From Halorubellus sp034808145 (lineage in GTDB: Archaea; Halobacteriota; Halobacteria; Halobacteriales; Natrialbaceae), in contig NZ_JAXHGM010000005.1 in the NCBI RefSeq assembly GCF_034808145.1, forward strand, positions 62,001 to 126,000: a stretch of 64,000 nucleotides of DNA. Direction: 5' to 3'. A model generated the notes under the pieces. The model searched no databases and had not been told where the DNA came from. It saw only the letters and a program-made list of their open reading frames with translations. The position numbers and the translations under genes were made by a program. Positions 9,201 through 17,065 of this stretch are shown here, piece after piece (within the stretch, counting starts at the first letter, position 1; each line of letters opens with the position of its first letter).

Positions 9201-9981
9201 CGTACGGCTTGTTCACCCAGTAGCGCTCCTCCTCGCGGAAGTGCGTCTTCTTCTCCATCGGCACGGACTTCTCCAGGTCGTACCGGTTCACCACGGTCGT
9301 GTTGCCGCCGGGGTCCGAGAAGAACTCGTCCTCCTCCATCTCCTCCTGGACGTTCACCGTCCGTTCCTCGACGACGTCCGCGAGCTCCTGCGCGAAGTCG
9401 TCGCCCTGACTGAGCACGCCCTCGACCTCGTCGTCCTCGAAGCTCAGGTGGTCGGTCTCGTCGAACTGGACCTTCTCACCGTCGCCGTCGGTCGGGCACG
9501 ACCCGTCGTCCTCGTAGTAGTACTGCCACTTGAAGTTCTCCCACGTCCAGGTGTCCTTGACGACGGGCGTGGTCTCGGGGTCGACTGCGTCCTTGAACTC
9601 GTTCCAGAGCCACTTCGCGCCCGGTGCGGCGTTCTCGGTGATGTGGTCGGCGAGGTCGTCGGGGTGGACGCCGAGGTACGGTTCGGGGTCGAAGTCGACG
9701 CGGTCCCAGTCGCCGCCTTCGGGGACCGTCTGGACCGTGCCCTCCTGCGTACCCAGCCCCATCCGACTCGAGTCCTCTGTGGTCGTGTCCTCGACGTTCC
9801 GGTAGAGTGCGGATACGTCGTCGCCGTACCCGTAGTCTCGCATGAACTCCCGCCAGGTGTACTCGCCAACCCGAACCGAGGAACCGTCGGTCGGGCCATC
9901 GGACGCCGCCTCGTCCGACGCCCCAGAATCGCCCCCATCGAGCCCGTCTTGCCCCGTCTGGTCGGCGTCGTTAATAGCCAT
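6274..9981 (-). CDS. pilB: Type II/IV secretion system (pilus assembly) ATPase with long acidic C-terminal tail
   Basis: 1235 aa hexameric ATPase of the PilB/ArlI/GspE class. The Walker A site FAGGTASGKTTSLNA lies near residues 557-571, an Asp box follows around SIEDTREVELPQ, and Walker B plus the Glu-rich motif is at DYIVMGEIRGEE (near 630) with a His box at TGHTTYTTFHA. The N-terminal 500 residues are the substrate/membrane-facing region. From about residue 880 to the end the protein is an extremely acidic, low-complexity tail with repeated units such as DDSVFGDDDG, DDSIFGENDG and DDGGVFDEED. This tail makes it far longer than typical relatives (about 550-900 aa). First gene of the seven-gene operon. 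Confidence 0.94.
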   Translation of the reverse strand: MAINDADQTGQDGLDGGDSGASDEAASDGPTDGSSVRVGEYTWREFMRDYGYGDDVSALYRNVEDTTTEDSSRMGLGTQEGTVQTVPEGGDWDRVDFDPEPYLGVHPDDLADHITENAAPGAKWLWNEFKDAVDPETTPVVKDTWTWENFKWQYYYEDDGSCPTDGDGEKVQFDETDHLSFEDDEVEGVLSQGDDFAQELADVVEERTVNVQEEMEEDEFFSDPGGNTTVVNRYDLEKSVPMEKKTHFREEERYWVNKPYAFVIIFLSEKENERKYYVVQPYMNELEDDLEEFMTGKLRTAIKYSDEDVAVEGDEDARRDVIDRETKRLLKRYDLFEGTPASSDSAGAASGTQSITESIRRFFGTADVDGAAVPDGQDEDAEGYGRELDGIRARPEPVILEEDQETLNEYQVEKLLYFLKRDFIGYERIDPIKHDINVEDISCDGHNSPIFVYHGEYEQIISNIYHGERELDDFVVKLAQRSGKGISKRRPQVDATLPDGSRAQLTLGKEVSDHGTNYTIRQFKDVPFTPVDLINWNTFSLDEMAFLWLCIENHKSLIFAGGTASGKTTSLNAISLFIPSNTKIVSIEDTREVELPQRNWVASVTRPSFSEDSQGDVDEFDLLRAALRQRPDYIVMGEIRGEEGRVLFQVMSTGHTTYTTFHADSVGEVLKRFTTDPINVSKTMFTALDLVSIQTQTRVNGRKVRRNRNITEINHYDAENDEINVQDVYQWQAETDEFLKMGDSNTVEEIKFDRGWGQEKLDEELFKRRVILAYIVKTGLNEYAQVAAIVQAFINDPETILTLIANGQLEESLTDLREMESVLIDVDPEDEELVPRPDPDDETYNLAQDILERAEESMFEEYRGKIPSGLASALSGVSTEEDVDASEAVESEDDDFDFGSSLDDVGGGDGFMLGGDDEDDDFSFGDSGEADGPSWLSDDGGGFSFGEDDDANPFGEGSGGSTGGAEAGSAGASAPADAPELEPGSAAQEDESAAAASEAQEAPSEVQEAPSEGREAGNDGDAVGAGADDGSVFEEDGAAFDADEPDEQGAVFGEDDGALEDDAGDIDSEFPALTDEDRESSADDEPAREAVNAGDSAASTDASSTEDVDDGAEEDSAASGGEDDGAIFGDEDQTTADDTPDGDEDAFFGDDDEPFFDEDDDSIFGENDGAVFDEDDDTGDGDDSVFGDDDGADAEPPDDDDSVFGGGDDGGVFDEEDDGGDEDDGSVFSSGGDEE

Positions 9982-10319
9982 TGCCTACCCCTTTACGCGT
10001 GCGAGCAAAAAACCTTCCACCGATTATCAGGCGTGATATCGACACGCTAGTCTCGTCAATCTACTGTCTAATAAGGCGATTATCCTCTCGCCGTCCCGCT
10101 GTTTTCTCGAAGACGGAAACTGAACGCATTGGTCTTATTCCGACAGTATCTAAGTGATATGAACGCTCGTTTATGTTGGCGACCGTGGTAGTAAATTCCA
10201 CCCACTATCCGAATGAGGACTCGCGGCGGTAACATCGAGTTACCTAAACGACTGACGACCGCCGCCGGCGCTCACGCGAGTACGACGACGTTAGCGACTC
10301 AGACCAGAAAGCACCCTCG
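9982..10319. promoter_or_regulatory. Intergenic region carrying the promoter of the pilus operon
   Basis: No credible gene. Both flanking genes are on the minus strand. Close to the ATPase start the minus strand reads GGTTTTTTGC about 25-30 bases upstream of the ATG, a plausible TATA-like element for a short-leader transcript. The middle part (about 10080-10200) is clearly more A+T rich than the genes on either side (TTATTCCGACAGTATC, GTTTATGTTGG) and could hold regulator sites. No clear inverted repeat was found by eye. Confidence 0.45.
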
Positions 10320-11456
10320 TCATCGGCCGGAGCCACGCACCCGCGTCCCCGATGTCCCAGCCGACCCGCTGGGCTTCCGTCGCGGACTGGCGACCAACGC
10401 CACCAGCAGGAAGGGAGCCGCGGCCCCCGCGTCGAGCACGAAGACCGGCATGAGCGGGTGCACTCGATACAACGCGTCGATAGTCGCAGGCGGCACGACC
10501 ATCGGGTACCGACGGACGTCGACGTACCGGCGATAGTACCCGAGCTCTGGCGGCGCCGAGAGCGTCACCGACACGTTCTCATTTTCTCCCGGCCTGACGA
10601 CGCCGCTCGCCGTCCCAACGGCGACCGCGTCACTTCCCGGCTCCACGTAGTACCGGGTCGGGAACAATCGTCCCCCTGGGACGCGGTACGTCGTCGTTTC
10701 GGACTCGCCAGCGGGGATGACTCGCGGCCCCGGCAGGTCGCTCTCCGCGCTCACGACGTCGTACTGCACCGGGCCGAGTGGCAGGACCATGCTCGCAGTC
10801 GCCGCGACGACGACGACGGCAGCGGCGAGGAGCGCGACGTTTCGGACCGACAGCAGCACCCTTCGGTCGAGGTCCCGGTCACGATTTTCCGGTCGCCGAC
10901 CACGCGCGTTCCCGCGACCGCCGAACAACAGCAAAACCACCCCGGCAGCTGCCGCTCCCAGCCACAGTCTCGACCCGTCGAGACTCGAGAACCCGAGTCG
11001 TCCTATCAGGTCACTCGTCGACTCCCGGACCGCCGTCACGCCAGTGCCGAGAGCGGGAATCGCGAGCACGCTGCCGCCGACCTCGAGTCCGATGGCGACG
11101 ACCTGCTGGCGACGAACGGGCGGTTCGCCCGCGGACTGGTCGGTGAACGGGTTCGCGTCCCCCTGTGTGACGTACCCATGGTCGTTCTCCCGAACGACGC
11201 GGTGCGTGGTTAGCCCGCCGCCGTTGAGCTCCTGCGCCCGGTAGATGATCACGTCTCCCTCCTCGGGCGGCCCAGCGATAGCCGTCGGCACGGCGACGAA
11301 CCCGTCGCCGCTGTCGAGCGTCGGCGCCATGCTCCCACTCCGTACGTAACTCAAGAGCAGCGGCTGTCCGACGCTGCTCGCGACGAGGAGGATCACCGCC
11401 ACGACGACGACCGCAGTGGACAACCTCCCAGTGACCGAGGGCATGTACCTTGTCAT
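10320..11456 (-). CDS. Signal peptidase I, archaeal/SipW (S26B, Ser-His) type with extra C-terminal domain
   Basis: 378 aa membrane-bound signal peptidase that would cleave secretory signal peptides on the outer face. After an N-terminal TM (about 14-35) comes SYVRSGSMAPTLDSGD with the catalytic Ser (S42), then GGLTTHRVV with the catalytic His (H85) in place of the bacterial Lys, and GYVTQGDANPFTD with the Asp box (D100, D106). These are Sec11/SipW features. The catalytic domain ends near residue 130. An additional TM pair and an extracellular domain of about 130 residues with a C-terminal TM follow, roughly twice the usual length. It sits 31 bases downstream of a DUF1102 gene, and other DUF1102 proteins lie nearby, so I infer that it processes these SipW-type substrates. 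Confidence 0.9.
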   Translation of the reverse strand: MTRYMPSVTGRLSTAVVVVAVILLVASSVGQPLLLSYVRSGSMAPTLDSGDGFVAVPTAIAGPPEEGDVIIYRAQELNGGGLTTHRVVRENDHGYVTQGDANPFTDQSAGEPPVRRQQVVAIGLEVGGSVLAIPALGTGVTAVRESTSDLIGRLGFSSLDGSRLWLGAAAAGVVLLLFGGRGNARGRRPENRDRDLDRRVLLSVRNVALLAAAVVVVAATASMVLPLGPVQYDVVSAESDLPGPRVIPAGESETTTYRVPGGRLFPTRYYVEPGSDAVAVGTASGVVRPGENENVSVTLSAPPELGYYRRYVDVRRYPMVVPPATIDALYRVHPLMPVFVLDAGAAAPFLLVALVASPRRKPSGSAGTSGTRVRGSGR

Positions 11457-11487
11457 CTCTGCCTCGTGGGCAAAAGCCTGTTTCCCG

Positions 11488-12732
11488 TCAGAAACGGGGG
11501 TTGAAGTCCAGGTACCGTGCCGCCAGGGCGGCAGCGGCCGCCAACACCAGAAGTGCGACGACGAGAGCGGTCAGCGGGTCGATGCCGTCCGAGTCACCGG
11601 GCGGCTGGGCGGTCGTCGGCGGCACGTCGGTTCCGGTCGTTGGCGAGGGCGGCGTGGGCTCGACCGTCGACTCCGTCGTGGATTCGCTGGTACTCCCCGG
11701 GGCGGGAGTGGTGGTGGGACCACCGCCCGACGTGGTCGTCGGCCTCGTCGTGCCACCGCCTCCACCGCCATCGCCGCTGACCGTGATGAACCCAGCGGAG
11801 CGGCCGTTGAGCCGCACCCTGAACGTGCCGGGCTCTTCGAGAACGTGCGACAACTGCACCGTCCGGTTCGAGAGCGTGCTGATCGTCACCGTCCGCTCCT
11901 CGACCTGCCGCCCGGAGACGAACAGCTCGACCGTCACCGTCCGCGTCTCACTGTACTCGTTGACGAACTTCGCCGACACGACCAGCGTGTCGCCAACCTC
12001 GAACTCGTCCCCGCTGAGCTCGACCTCCGTGAGGCGGACCTTCGGGTCCTCGCCACCACCGCCGCCGCTACCACCGCCGCCGCTACCACCGCCGCCGCTA
12101 CCACCGCCGCCGCTACCACCGCCGCCACCACCGCCGTCGTCGGTCATGGTGGTCGATTCCGTCGTGGTCGGTTCGGTCGTCGTCGTTCCAGTCGTTGTGG
12201 GCGCTGTGGTCGTCCGGATTGTCGTGGGGGTCGTCGTGGTTCCAGGGTCGTCGTCCTCCGCGATATTGGCGTGGATGGTCAGCGTGCCGTCGAAGTCCAC
12301 CGTCCCACCCTTGGTGTCGACGCTGAGTCCGACGAGCATATCTTCGCCCGGGTCGAGACCCACCTGGTTCTGTGGGCCCTCAATCGGCTCTCTGTTACCG
12401 TCTTCCGTCTCGTAGAACGTGACGCGGTTACTCGGGTCGGTCACCCACACGTCCGCTTCCTGACCGTTGGTGTTGGTGATCCGGAGCACTTCGTCGAACC
12501 GCGTCAGTGCGTCCTCGTTCACGCCGGCTCCCCCCGAACTGATGCTCTTGAGGTCGATGCTGACGTTCCCGGTTTCGGGATCGGTCGTCACGTACTTCTC
12601 GTTCGGCGCGTCAGCCGCCTCGACACGGATTCCGCTCCCGACGGACCCGGCCTGCGTTCCGCCGAAGAACGTCGCAGTAACCGAGATGGCTACCACCACC
12701 AGCACGACCGCAACCAACACCCCGCTTCTCAT
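11488..12732 (-). CDS. DUF1102 (TasA/camelysin-like) exported protein with GGGGS linker and CARDB-like domain
   Basis: 414 aa surface protein. An N-terminal signal/TM (VLVAVVLVVVAISVTATFFGG, residues 5-25) precedes a DUF1102-type beta domain (about 30-165; INLxxISSGGAGVNEDALTRFDEVLRI resembles the other two copies in this cluster). Then come a Thr-rich stretch, a poly-Gly linker made of GGGGS units (about 200-227), a CARDB-like Ig-fold domain (VRLTEVELSGDEFEVGD, about 230-310), another Gly/Thr/Pro-rich stalk and a C-terminal TM (LTALVVALLVLAAAAALAA). The domain order suggests a cell-anchored surface protein. It is probably cotranscribed with the signal peptidase. The relation to TasA/camelysin fibre proteins is from knowledge of the family and not shown by sequence identity. 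Confidence 0.82.
   Translation of the reverse strand: MRSGVLVAVVLVVVAISVTATFFGGTQAGSVGSGIRVEAADAPNEKYVTTDPETGNVSIDLKSISSGGAGVNEDALTRFDEVLRITNTNGQEADVWVTDPSNRVTFYETEDGNREPIEGPQNQVGLDPGEDMLVGLSVDTKGGTVDFDGTLTIHANIAEDDDPGTTTTPTTIRTTTAPTTTGTTTTEPTTTESTTMTDDGGGGGGGSGGGGSGGGGSGGGGSGGGGGEDPKVRLTEVELSGDEFEVGDTLVVSAKFVNEYSETRTVTVELFVSGRQVEERTVTISTLSNRTVQLSHVLEEPGTFRVRLNGRSAGFITVSGDGGGGGGTTRPTTTSGGGPTTTPAPGSTSESTTESTVEPTPPSPTTGTDVPPTTAQPPGDSDGIDPLTALVVALLVLAAAAALAARYLDFNPRF
12061..12120 (-). repeat. Four perfect tandem copies of a 15-bp unit encoding GGGGS
   Basis: The plus strand shows GCCGCCGCTACCACC repeated exactly four times, flanked by degenerate copies on both sides. On the coding (minus) strand each unit encodes Gly-Gly-Ser-Gly-Gly in register with a GGGGS repeat. 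Perfect DNA-level identity suggests recent expansion by slippage, so copy number may vary between strains. Confidence 0.95.
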
Positions 12733-13189
12733 GTATCGAACATATCAAAACGCAATTGTTCAGCTGTCGCCTGTCGGACTCGGCCCCGACCAGATTCGAC
12801 TCGCTGATTCTCGAATCCAGGGTCACCGAGTCGGAAGTCAGACACGACAGACGACGTGCGCACTCGCATTGCCTACACTTGCAGCTATAAGACTATTGTA
12901 TTAGTCGTCTTGAACGGACGCAAAACCGGCATGAAGACGGGGAATCCCGTCAAGGGTGTCCGATTGCGCGAAACCGGTCTGCAGTCGGACTCGTCGAAGC
13001 GTCTCGCGTCCACGAGTGGGAGCCCCCGCTCAGGGTACAGCGGCTGGGAATTAAAGCCTCGAATGAGGCCGTAATCGGTCTATTCCCCACATATACAAGG
13101 TTTTGAACTGAATTTTGTTTGCTCAAATAGGTGCCTGTTCGGTTCAAGATGCTGAATACAATGACTATGTATGTTGTTGGTGCTCTTGT
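12733..13189. promoter_or_regulatory. Divergent promoter region between two DUF1102 genes
   Basis: 457 bases with no credible gene. The A+T rich stretches are TATCAAAACGCAATTG close to the minus-strand gene, GCTATAAGACTATTGTATT near 12892, and CACATATACAAGGTTTTG near 13089-13105. The last could be a TATA region for the plus-strand beta-helix gene, which would then have a leader of roughly 70 bases. This is the natural place for shared control of the two divergent surface-protein genes. Confidence 0.45.
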
Positions 13190-15724
13190 ATGGAGAGACG
13201 CAAACTGCTAATCAGTATCGGCGCACTCGGGGCAGGCGGCGCGGCCGCCTTCGGCACCGAGGCGTTCACCAGTATCGAAGCCGAACGCTCCGTCGACGTA
13301 TCCGTCGCTGGCGACTCCAGCGCCTACCTCGCGTTCCAGGCGCTCGACAGCGACAACGCGGGAGACTACGTCACGACAGAGAGCGACGACACGCTCGCGA
13401 TCAATCTCGACGGCGACGGGAACGCTGGCGGTAGCGGCGTGAACCAGGACGCGATCACGCAGGTCGAGGACCTGTTCAAGATCGTCAACCAGGGCACGCA
13501 GTCGACGAGCGTGTACTTCGAGGACGACAGCGACGCCGTCACGTTCCGCGTGACGCGCTCGACGGACACGAGCACGAACGGCTCGAACGGCCAGTCCCTC
13601 GAGGACGCGGACAACTCCGTGGAGCTCGGTGTGGGCGAACAGGTCGTCATCGGCCTGACCATTGACACCCTCAACAACGACGTCAGCGGGAGCCTGCTCG
13701 ACACCGTCACCGTCGTCGCGGACGCGACCGCGTCGGCACCCAACCAGAACGTCCCGCAGCCGCAGTACATCGTCGACGGCAGGGGGAGCGAACCCAATAC
13801 CTTCGCGACGCTGTCGGATGCACTGAGAAGTGGCGCAATCGAGCAGGGTTCAGTCGTTGGTATCGAAGGTGGACAGAAAATCGATGAATCCGGAGAGAAC
13901 GTCAACTCTGCCGGGAGCAGTCAGGACCGGATTGACATCGAAACAGCCGATGTTACGATCACTGGCTTCGGCTCTGGAACGGCGCAAATCGACTTGGGCA
14001 CGAGGCAGACGCTCAAGGCAGTTGCTGACGGAATCACGCTCCGAAACCTGAAAATCACAGAGCCGGGGACCGCTGGTCGGACGATCGACCTTGCAGGGTC
14101 GAACGCGACAGCGGATGGCCTGACCGTCACCTCGGGTTCGGTAACGGGTGGTCCACATATCCAGACGAACGGCGCGGATACCACGATCAAAAATTGTGAC
14201 GTCAGCAACGGCCCGATCGCAGCGAGCGGTGCCAGTGGCAAGTTGAAGTTGATCGGCAATTCGGTCGACACCGTCAAAACTGAGGGAATCTTCGGCTTCG
14301 GTAACGATTCCAACCTCGACGTCGAAGCGAAGAGAAACATTGTCACAAATCACGATACGGGTGGTAGCGGGTCCTCAGAGATCAAGTTCGACACGCCGCC
14401 GGCAACGATCAACAGCGAGACCGCCACGCAAGCCCAACTCGAGGCGTTGCTGGTCGACAACACGATTTACTCTGCTCGAGTGAACGGGACCGTCGGGACA
14501 AAAGTCACCTCACAACTATCTAATTTCAATTCGGTTCAGACAGCCGTAGACGGCGCCAGTAGCGGCGGTGTCACTCTCGTCGAATCTGGATCGTATACCG
14601 AGTCTATCTCGGTCTCGACGAACGGTCTGATGGTCAAAGGTATTGATAACCCGGTCATCAAGGGAGAAGGAACAAGCTCAGGCAGCAGCCCACATGCGGC
14701 CATCCAGATTAAGCCCTCTACCGTCAAAACCCGCATCGAAGGGCTCACCATCCGGAACCCTGATGGATACTATGGTATCTACGTCGGATCTGGTTCCGGA
14801 AGTCAGGATATCGATCAGAACGAAGTGGTAGGCAACACGATAGAGAAGGTATCCACTAATGTCACCAACTTCAGCAGCCCCAGTCCAGTGGCTGGTGGTG
14901 TGGCTGGTGTGTACGTTAGAGGGAACCACGACAACCGGGTTGCTGTGGAAGATAACCTTATCCAGGAAGTCGATACGACTGGCGGCAGCGGCGTGAATGC
15001 CGCCGGCATCAGTCTCAAGTCGTTCACTGACGACACCGCAGCAAAGGGGGCAAGCATCCAGAACAATCTGATAAGAAATGTCGCTGGCTCCGGCCGGAAC
15101 AAGGGTATCTCGGTCAACGGAGACTACGACGGTGCGAAGGTGATCGGAAACACCATCAACTACCTCAAGGGAGACAGCAATGCGGCTGCTCTGAAAGCGA
15201 TCACCATCAACCAGAACAAGTCAGCCGCCCCAACGCCAGACCCTGACGGTGACTCCTTTAATGAATGGATAGGCCCTGTCAATTTCGAGGTCAAGAAAAA
15301 CGAAATCGATAACGTGACTGGAGTCTCGGGCAACTCGTGGGGAATCGCGGTAGGCAACTACGAGGAGCTCGATTCTACCATCAGCAACTACAGTTCCGGA
15401 CAGTCCGACTACAAGGGTGTCGAGAACAACAACGTCCTTGACACCGATCTCACGGTTGGTATTGGGCGATACAATCTTGCTGAAACGAAGACAAAGAATG
15501 GGGTTCCTGCGGGGGTTGAGAAGGGTGACACTGACACACTCGTAGTTGACGGAAACTACTACGGGGACGCCGACGGACCAACTGGAAAAGACGTTAACGG
15601 CAGTCTCCCTGGTGATACTGGCGCACCTGTGGCGACGGTTGGCGCGGACTCGCAAAGCGAGAGGAGGGTCGACGTCAAGAACTTCAGCAAAAGCGCGAAC
15701 AGCGACGCAGGGTCGTCGCTCTAA
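13190..15724 (+). CDS. DUF1102 domain fused to a large right-handed parallel beta-helix, exported
   Basis: 844 aa. The ATG at 13190 is chosen because it begins MERRKLLISIGALGAGGAA, a twin-arginine-like signal peptide; upstream in-frame codons are Cys-rich and implausible. Residues about 30-185 are a DUF1102/TasA-like domain sharing QDAITQVEDLFKIVN and the SVDV...YLAF pattern with the smaller DUF1102 protein at 16071-16511. Residues about 195-840 are repeated short strands with N-x-I and G-N-x-I turns (LRNLKITEPG, NTIEKVS, NNLIRNVAG, NVLDTDLTVG), a right-handed beta-helix like pectin-lyase-fold adhesins. No catalytic motif is evident. A surface adhesin or matrix component is inferred. The beta-helix part is less GC-rich at third codon positions than its surroundings. 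Confidence 0.85.
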   Translation: MERRKLLISIGALGAGGAAAFGTEAFTSIEAERSVDVSVAGDSSAYLAFQALDSDNAGDYVTTESDDTLAINLDGDGNAGGSGVNQDAITQVEDLFKIVNQGTQSTSVYFEDDSDAVTFRVTRSTDTSTNGSNGQSLEDADNSVELGVGEQVVIGLTIDTLNNDVSGSLLDTVTVVADATASAPNQNVPQPQYIVDGRGSEPNTFATLSDALRSGAIEQGSVVGIEGGQKIDESGENVNSAGSSQDRIDIETADVTITGFGSGTAQIDLGTRQTLKAVADGITLRNLKITEPGTAGRTIDLAGSNATADGLTVTSGSVTGGPHIQTNGADTTIKNCDVSNGPIAASGASGKLKLIGNSVDTVKTEGIFGFGNDSNLDVEAKRNIVTNHDTGGSGSSEIKFDTPPATINSETATQAQLEALLVDNTIYSARVNGTVGTKVTSQLSNFNSVQTAVDGASSGGVTLVESGSYTESISVSTNGLMVKGIDNPVIKGEGTSSGSSPHAAIQIKPSTVKTRIEGLTIRNPDGYYGIYVGSGSGSQDIDQNEVVGNTIEKVSTNVTNFSSPSPVAGGVAGVYVRGNHDNRVAVEDNLIQEVDTTGGSGVNAAGISLKSFTDDTAAKGASIQNNLIRNVAGSGRNKGISVNGDYDGAKVIGNTINYLKGDSNAAALKAITINQNKSAAPTPDPDGDSFNEWIGPVNFEVKKNEIDNVTGVSGNSWGIAVGNYEELDSTISNYSSGQSDYKGVENNNVLDTDLTVGIGRYNLAETKTKNGVPAGVEKGDTDTLVVDGNYYGDADGPTGKDVNGSLPGDTGAPVATVGADSQSERRVDVKNFSKSANSDAGSSL

Positions 15725-15774
15725 TCCCCATCAGGGCACGAAGAGAGCGACAACGCGCCGACCACCGTTGACGG

Positions 15775-15782
15775 TTTTTTTT
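15775..15782 (+). terminator. Oligo-T terminator after the beta-helix gene
   Basis: Eight consecutive T residues 50 bases after the stop codon, in otherwise GC-rich DNA. Archaeal RNA polymerase terminates at such U-tracts without needing a hairpin. Confidence 0.7.
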
Positions 15783-16070
15783 GAGACCAGGGTATGGAGT
15801 AGTGCCCTCGAAGAGAACGCGGTTGGGGTGCATAGCCACGAGGCTGATCTAGCCTGGACTCCCGACGTTTCAGTATGTAGTCCCTCCACTTCCTCCCAGC
15901 CGTCGAAGGATGCCGCGTTGCGGCAGAGAGCACGGTGTAGAACTATGATCTCTCCCACGACGGCATGGCCCTCCGCGAGATATCGATGGTATGGACTGAG
16001 GCATTCTCACGTTATCGAACGAGACTTCAAGCACAGAACGCAAGAGGGTAGACCGATTGTCCTCGCGCGC
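15783..16070. other. Intergenic stretch, possible gene remnant
   Basis: About 290 bases between two convergent genes. A minus-strand reading frame (15731-15958) gives RNAASFDGWEEVEGLHTE and similar sequence with some protein-like character, but no start, length or family supports a gene. It may be decayed coding DNA. Composition is lower in GC than the neighbours. Confidence 0.3.
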
Positions 16071-16511
16071 CTATCCGGACGTGGTCATCGAACTTTGACA
16101 GGCGACCGTGATGGTTCTGGTCGTTTGGAACGAGATGCCGTCGCCGGTGGCTTCGATGTCGACGGTGATGATGCCGGTGCTGGCGCTCGTGCACGTGACG
16201 TTTAGTGTGGCGGTCTTGCCTGGGTCGCGGGTGCTTCTGTTCAGTCCCTCGTTTGTGACTCCGCTACTGGTCTCCACGTCGGTTATCACGAGGTCGACGG
16301 TCGTTCCGAACTGGTTCGTGAGGCGGAGAACCTCCCCGGTGGATCCGTTCTCGATGGTCGCGCCCGTCTCCTCGAGTGCGAGGTAGGCGTCGGCGTCGTT
16401 GGCGACTTCGACGTCGGCGGACCGGTCGCCTTGGATGCTGTCGTAGCCGGCGGTGCCGACGATGAGCGCGGCAATCACGAACATTGCGAGGACGATTCGG
16501 CCGTGATTCAT
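16071..16511 (-). CDS. Small exported DUF1102-like protein
   Basis: 146 aa. Start chosen at the ATG at 16509-16511 (MNHGRIVLAMFVIAALIVGTAGYDSIQGDRS), which shares one base with the stop of the upstream gene (TGATG) and gives a clean signal/TM segment. The following domain has DVEVANDADAYLALEE, matching the SVDVSVAGDSSAYLAFQ stretch of the beta-helix protein, then EVLRLTNQFGTTVDLVITDV and FQTTRTITVAC, so it is a single-domain DUF1102/TasA-like protein. It has no anchor at the C-terminus. Translational coupling to the membrane winged-helix protein suggests they act together. Likely substrate of the nearby SipW-type peptidase (inference). Confidence 0.8.
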   Translation of the reverse strand: MNHGRIVLAMFVIAALIVGTAGYDSIQGDRSADVEVANDADAYLALEETGATIENGSTGEVLRLTNQFGTTVDLVITDVETSSGVTNEGLNRSTRDPGKTATLNVTCTSASTGIITVDIEATGDGISFQTTRTITVACQSSMTTSG

Positions 16512-17065
16512 CACTCCACCCCCGGTGGTCGGTCGTAGTCTCCGAGTCGTCGCCCGCGGGCCGTGAGGGTGTGCGCGCTCGCGAACACGAGGAGTGCGAC
16601 GACGAGGAACGCGACCCACGCGAGGTCCGGGAGCGCCGTGAACGGCCCGGCGTCGAGCGCGAGCGCGACGAGCAGCGAGAGCCCGATCGCGCCCAGCCCG
16701 AGGTAGTACCCGTGCCACGGCACCTCGTTCCCGTTCACTACCTCCAGATAGATGGTGAGGTCCTCGGTCTCCGGAGTCACGGTGACGGTGCCCGCGCGGT
16801 CGTCGAAGTCGAGGATGCCCGCGTCGTCCATCTTCGGGAGGTGGAGTTGCTGGAGGGACGTGTACACGGACTTGCGTGCCTTGGAGTCCACCTCCACTTC
16901 CTCGATGCCGTTCTCCCAGGCCGTGACCTTCTCCGCGAGCGCCCCGAGCGGGACTTCGGCGCCGGCTGGTCGATGCTCCAGCGCGTGCAGGACGAACCGC
17001 CGCCGCTGGTTGCTGAGCATAGCGAACACCGTCTCTTCCGTGAGCTGGCTCTCACCGGCCCCCAT
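16511..17065 (-). CDS. Membrane-anchored winged-helix regulator (DUF7344-like)
   Basis: 184 aa from the ATG at 17063-17065, which has a GGGGG stretch 7 bases upstream on the coding strand; alternative starts lie at 17083 and 17128. Residues 8-100 form a winged helix (ETVFAMLSNQRRRFVLHALE, LAEKVTAWENG, KSVYTSLQQLHLPKMDDAGILDFDD), the pattern of the haloarchaeal DUF7344 family often mis-called ArsR. Two TM helices follow (YYLGLGAIGLSLLVALAL and LAWVAFLVVALLVFASAH), then a short cytoplasmic tail. It is likely a membrane-tethered transcription factor. The stop overlaps the start of the DUF1102-like gene. Confidence 0.82.
   Translation of the reverse strand: MGAGESQLTEETVFAMLSNQRRRFVLHALEHRPAGAEVPLGALAEKVTAWENGIEEVEVDSKARKSVYTSLQQLHLPKMDDAGILDFDDRAGTVTVTPETEDLTIYLEVVNGNEVPWHGYYLGLGAIGLSLLVALALDAGPFTALPDLAWVAFLVVALLVFASAHTLTARGRRLGDYDRPPGVE

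Noticed and set aside
7558..10050. 830-codon plus-strand frame opposite the pilus ATPase
   Set aside because: Repetitive Val/Asp/Arg/Leu pattern from the complement of acidic codons. The minus-strand ATPase has unmistakable Walker motifs.
13115..13189. Upstream extension of the beta-helix protein
   Set aside because: The extension is Cys-rich and lacks signal features, while the downstream ATG begins a twin-arginine signal.
15831..16070. Possible transposase remnant
   Set aside because: Some frames look faintly protein-like, but no DDE motif, inverted repeats or target duplication could be found.
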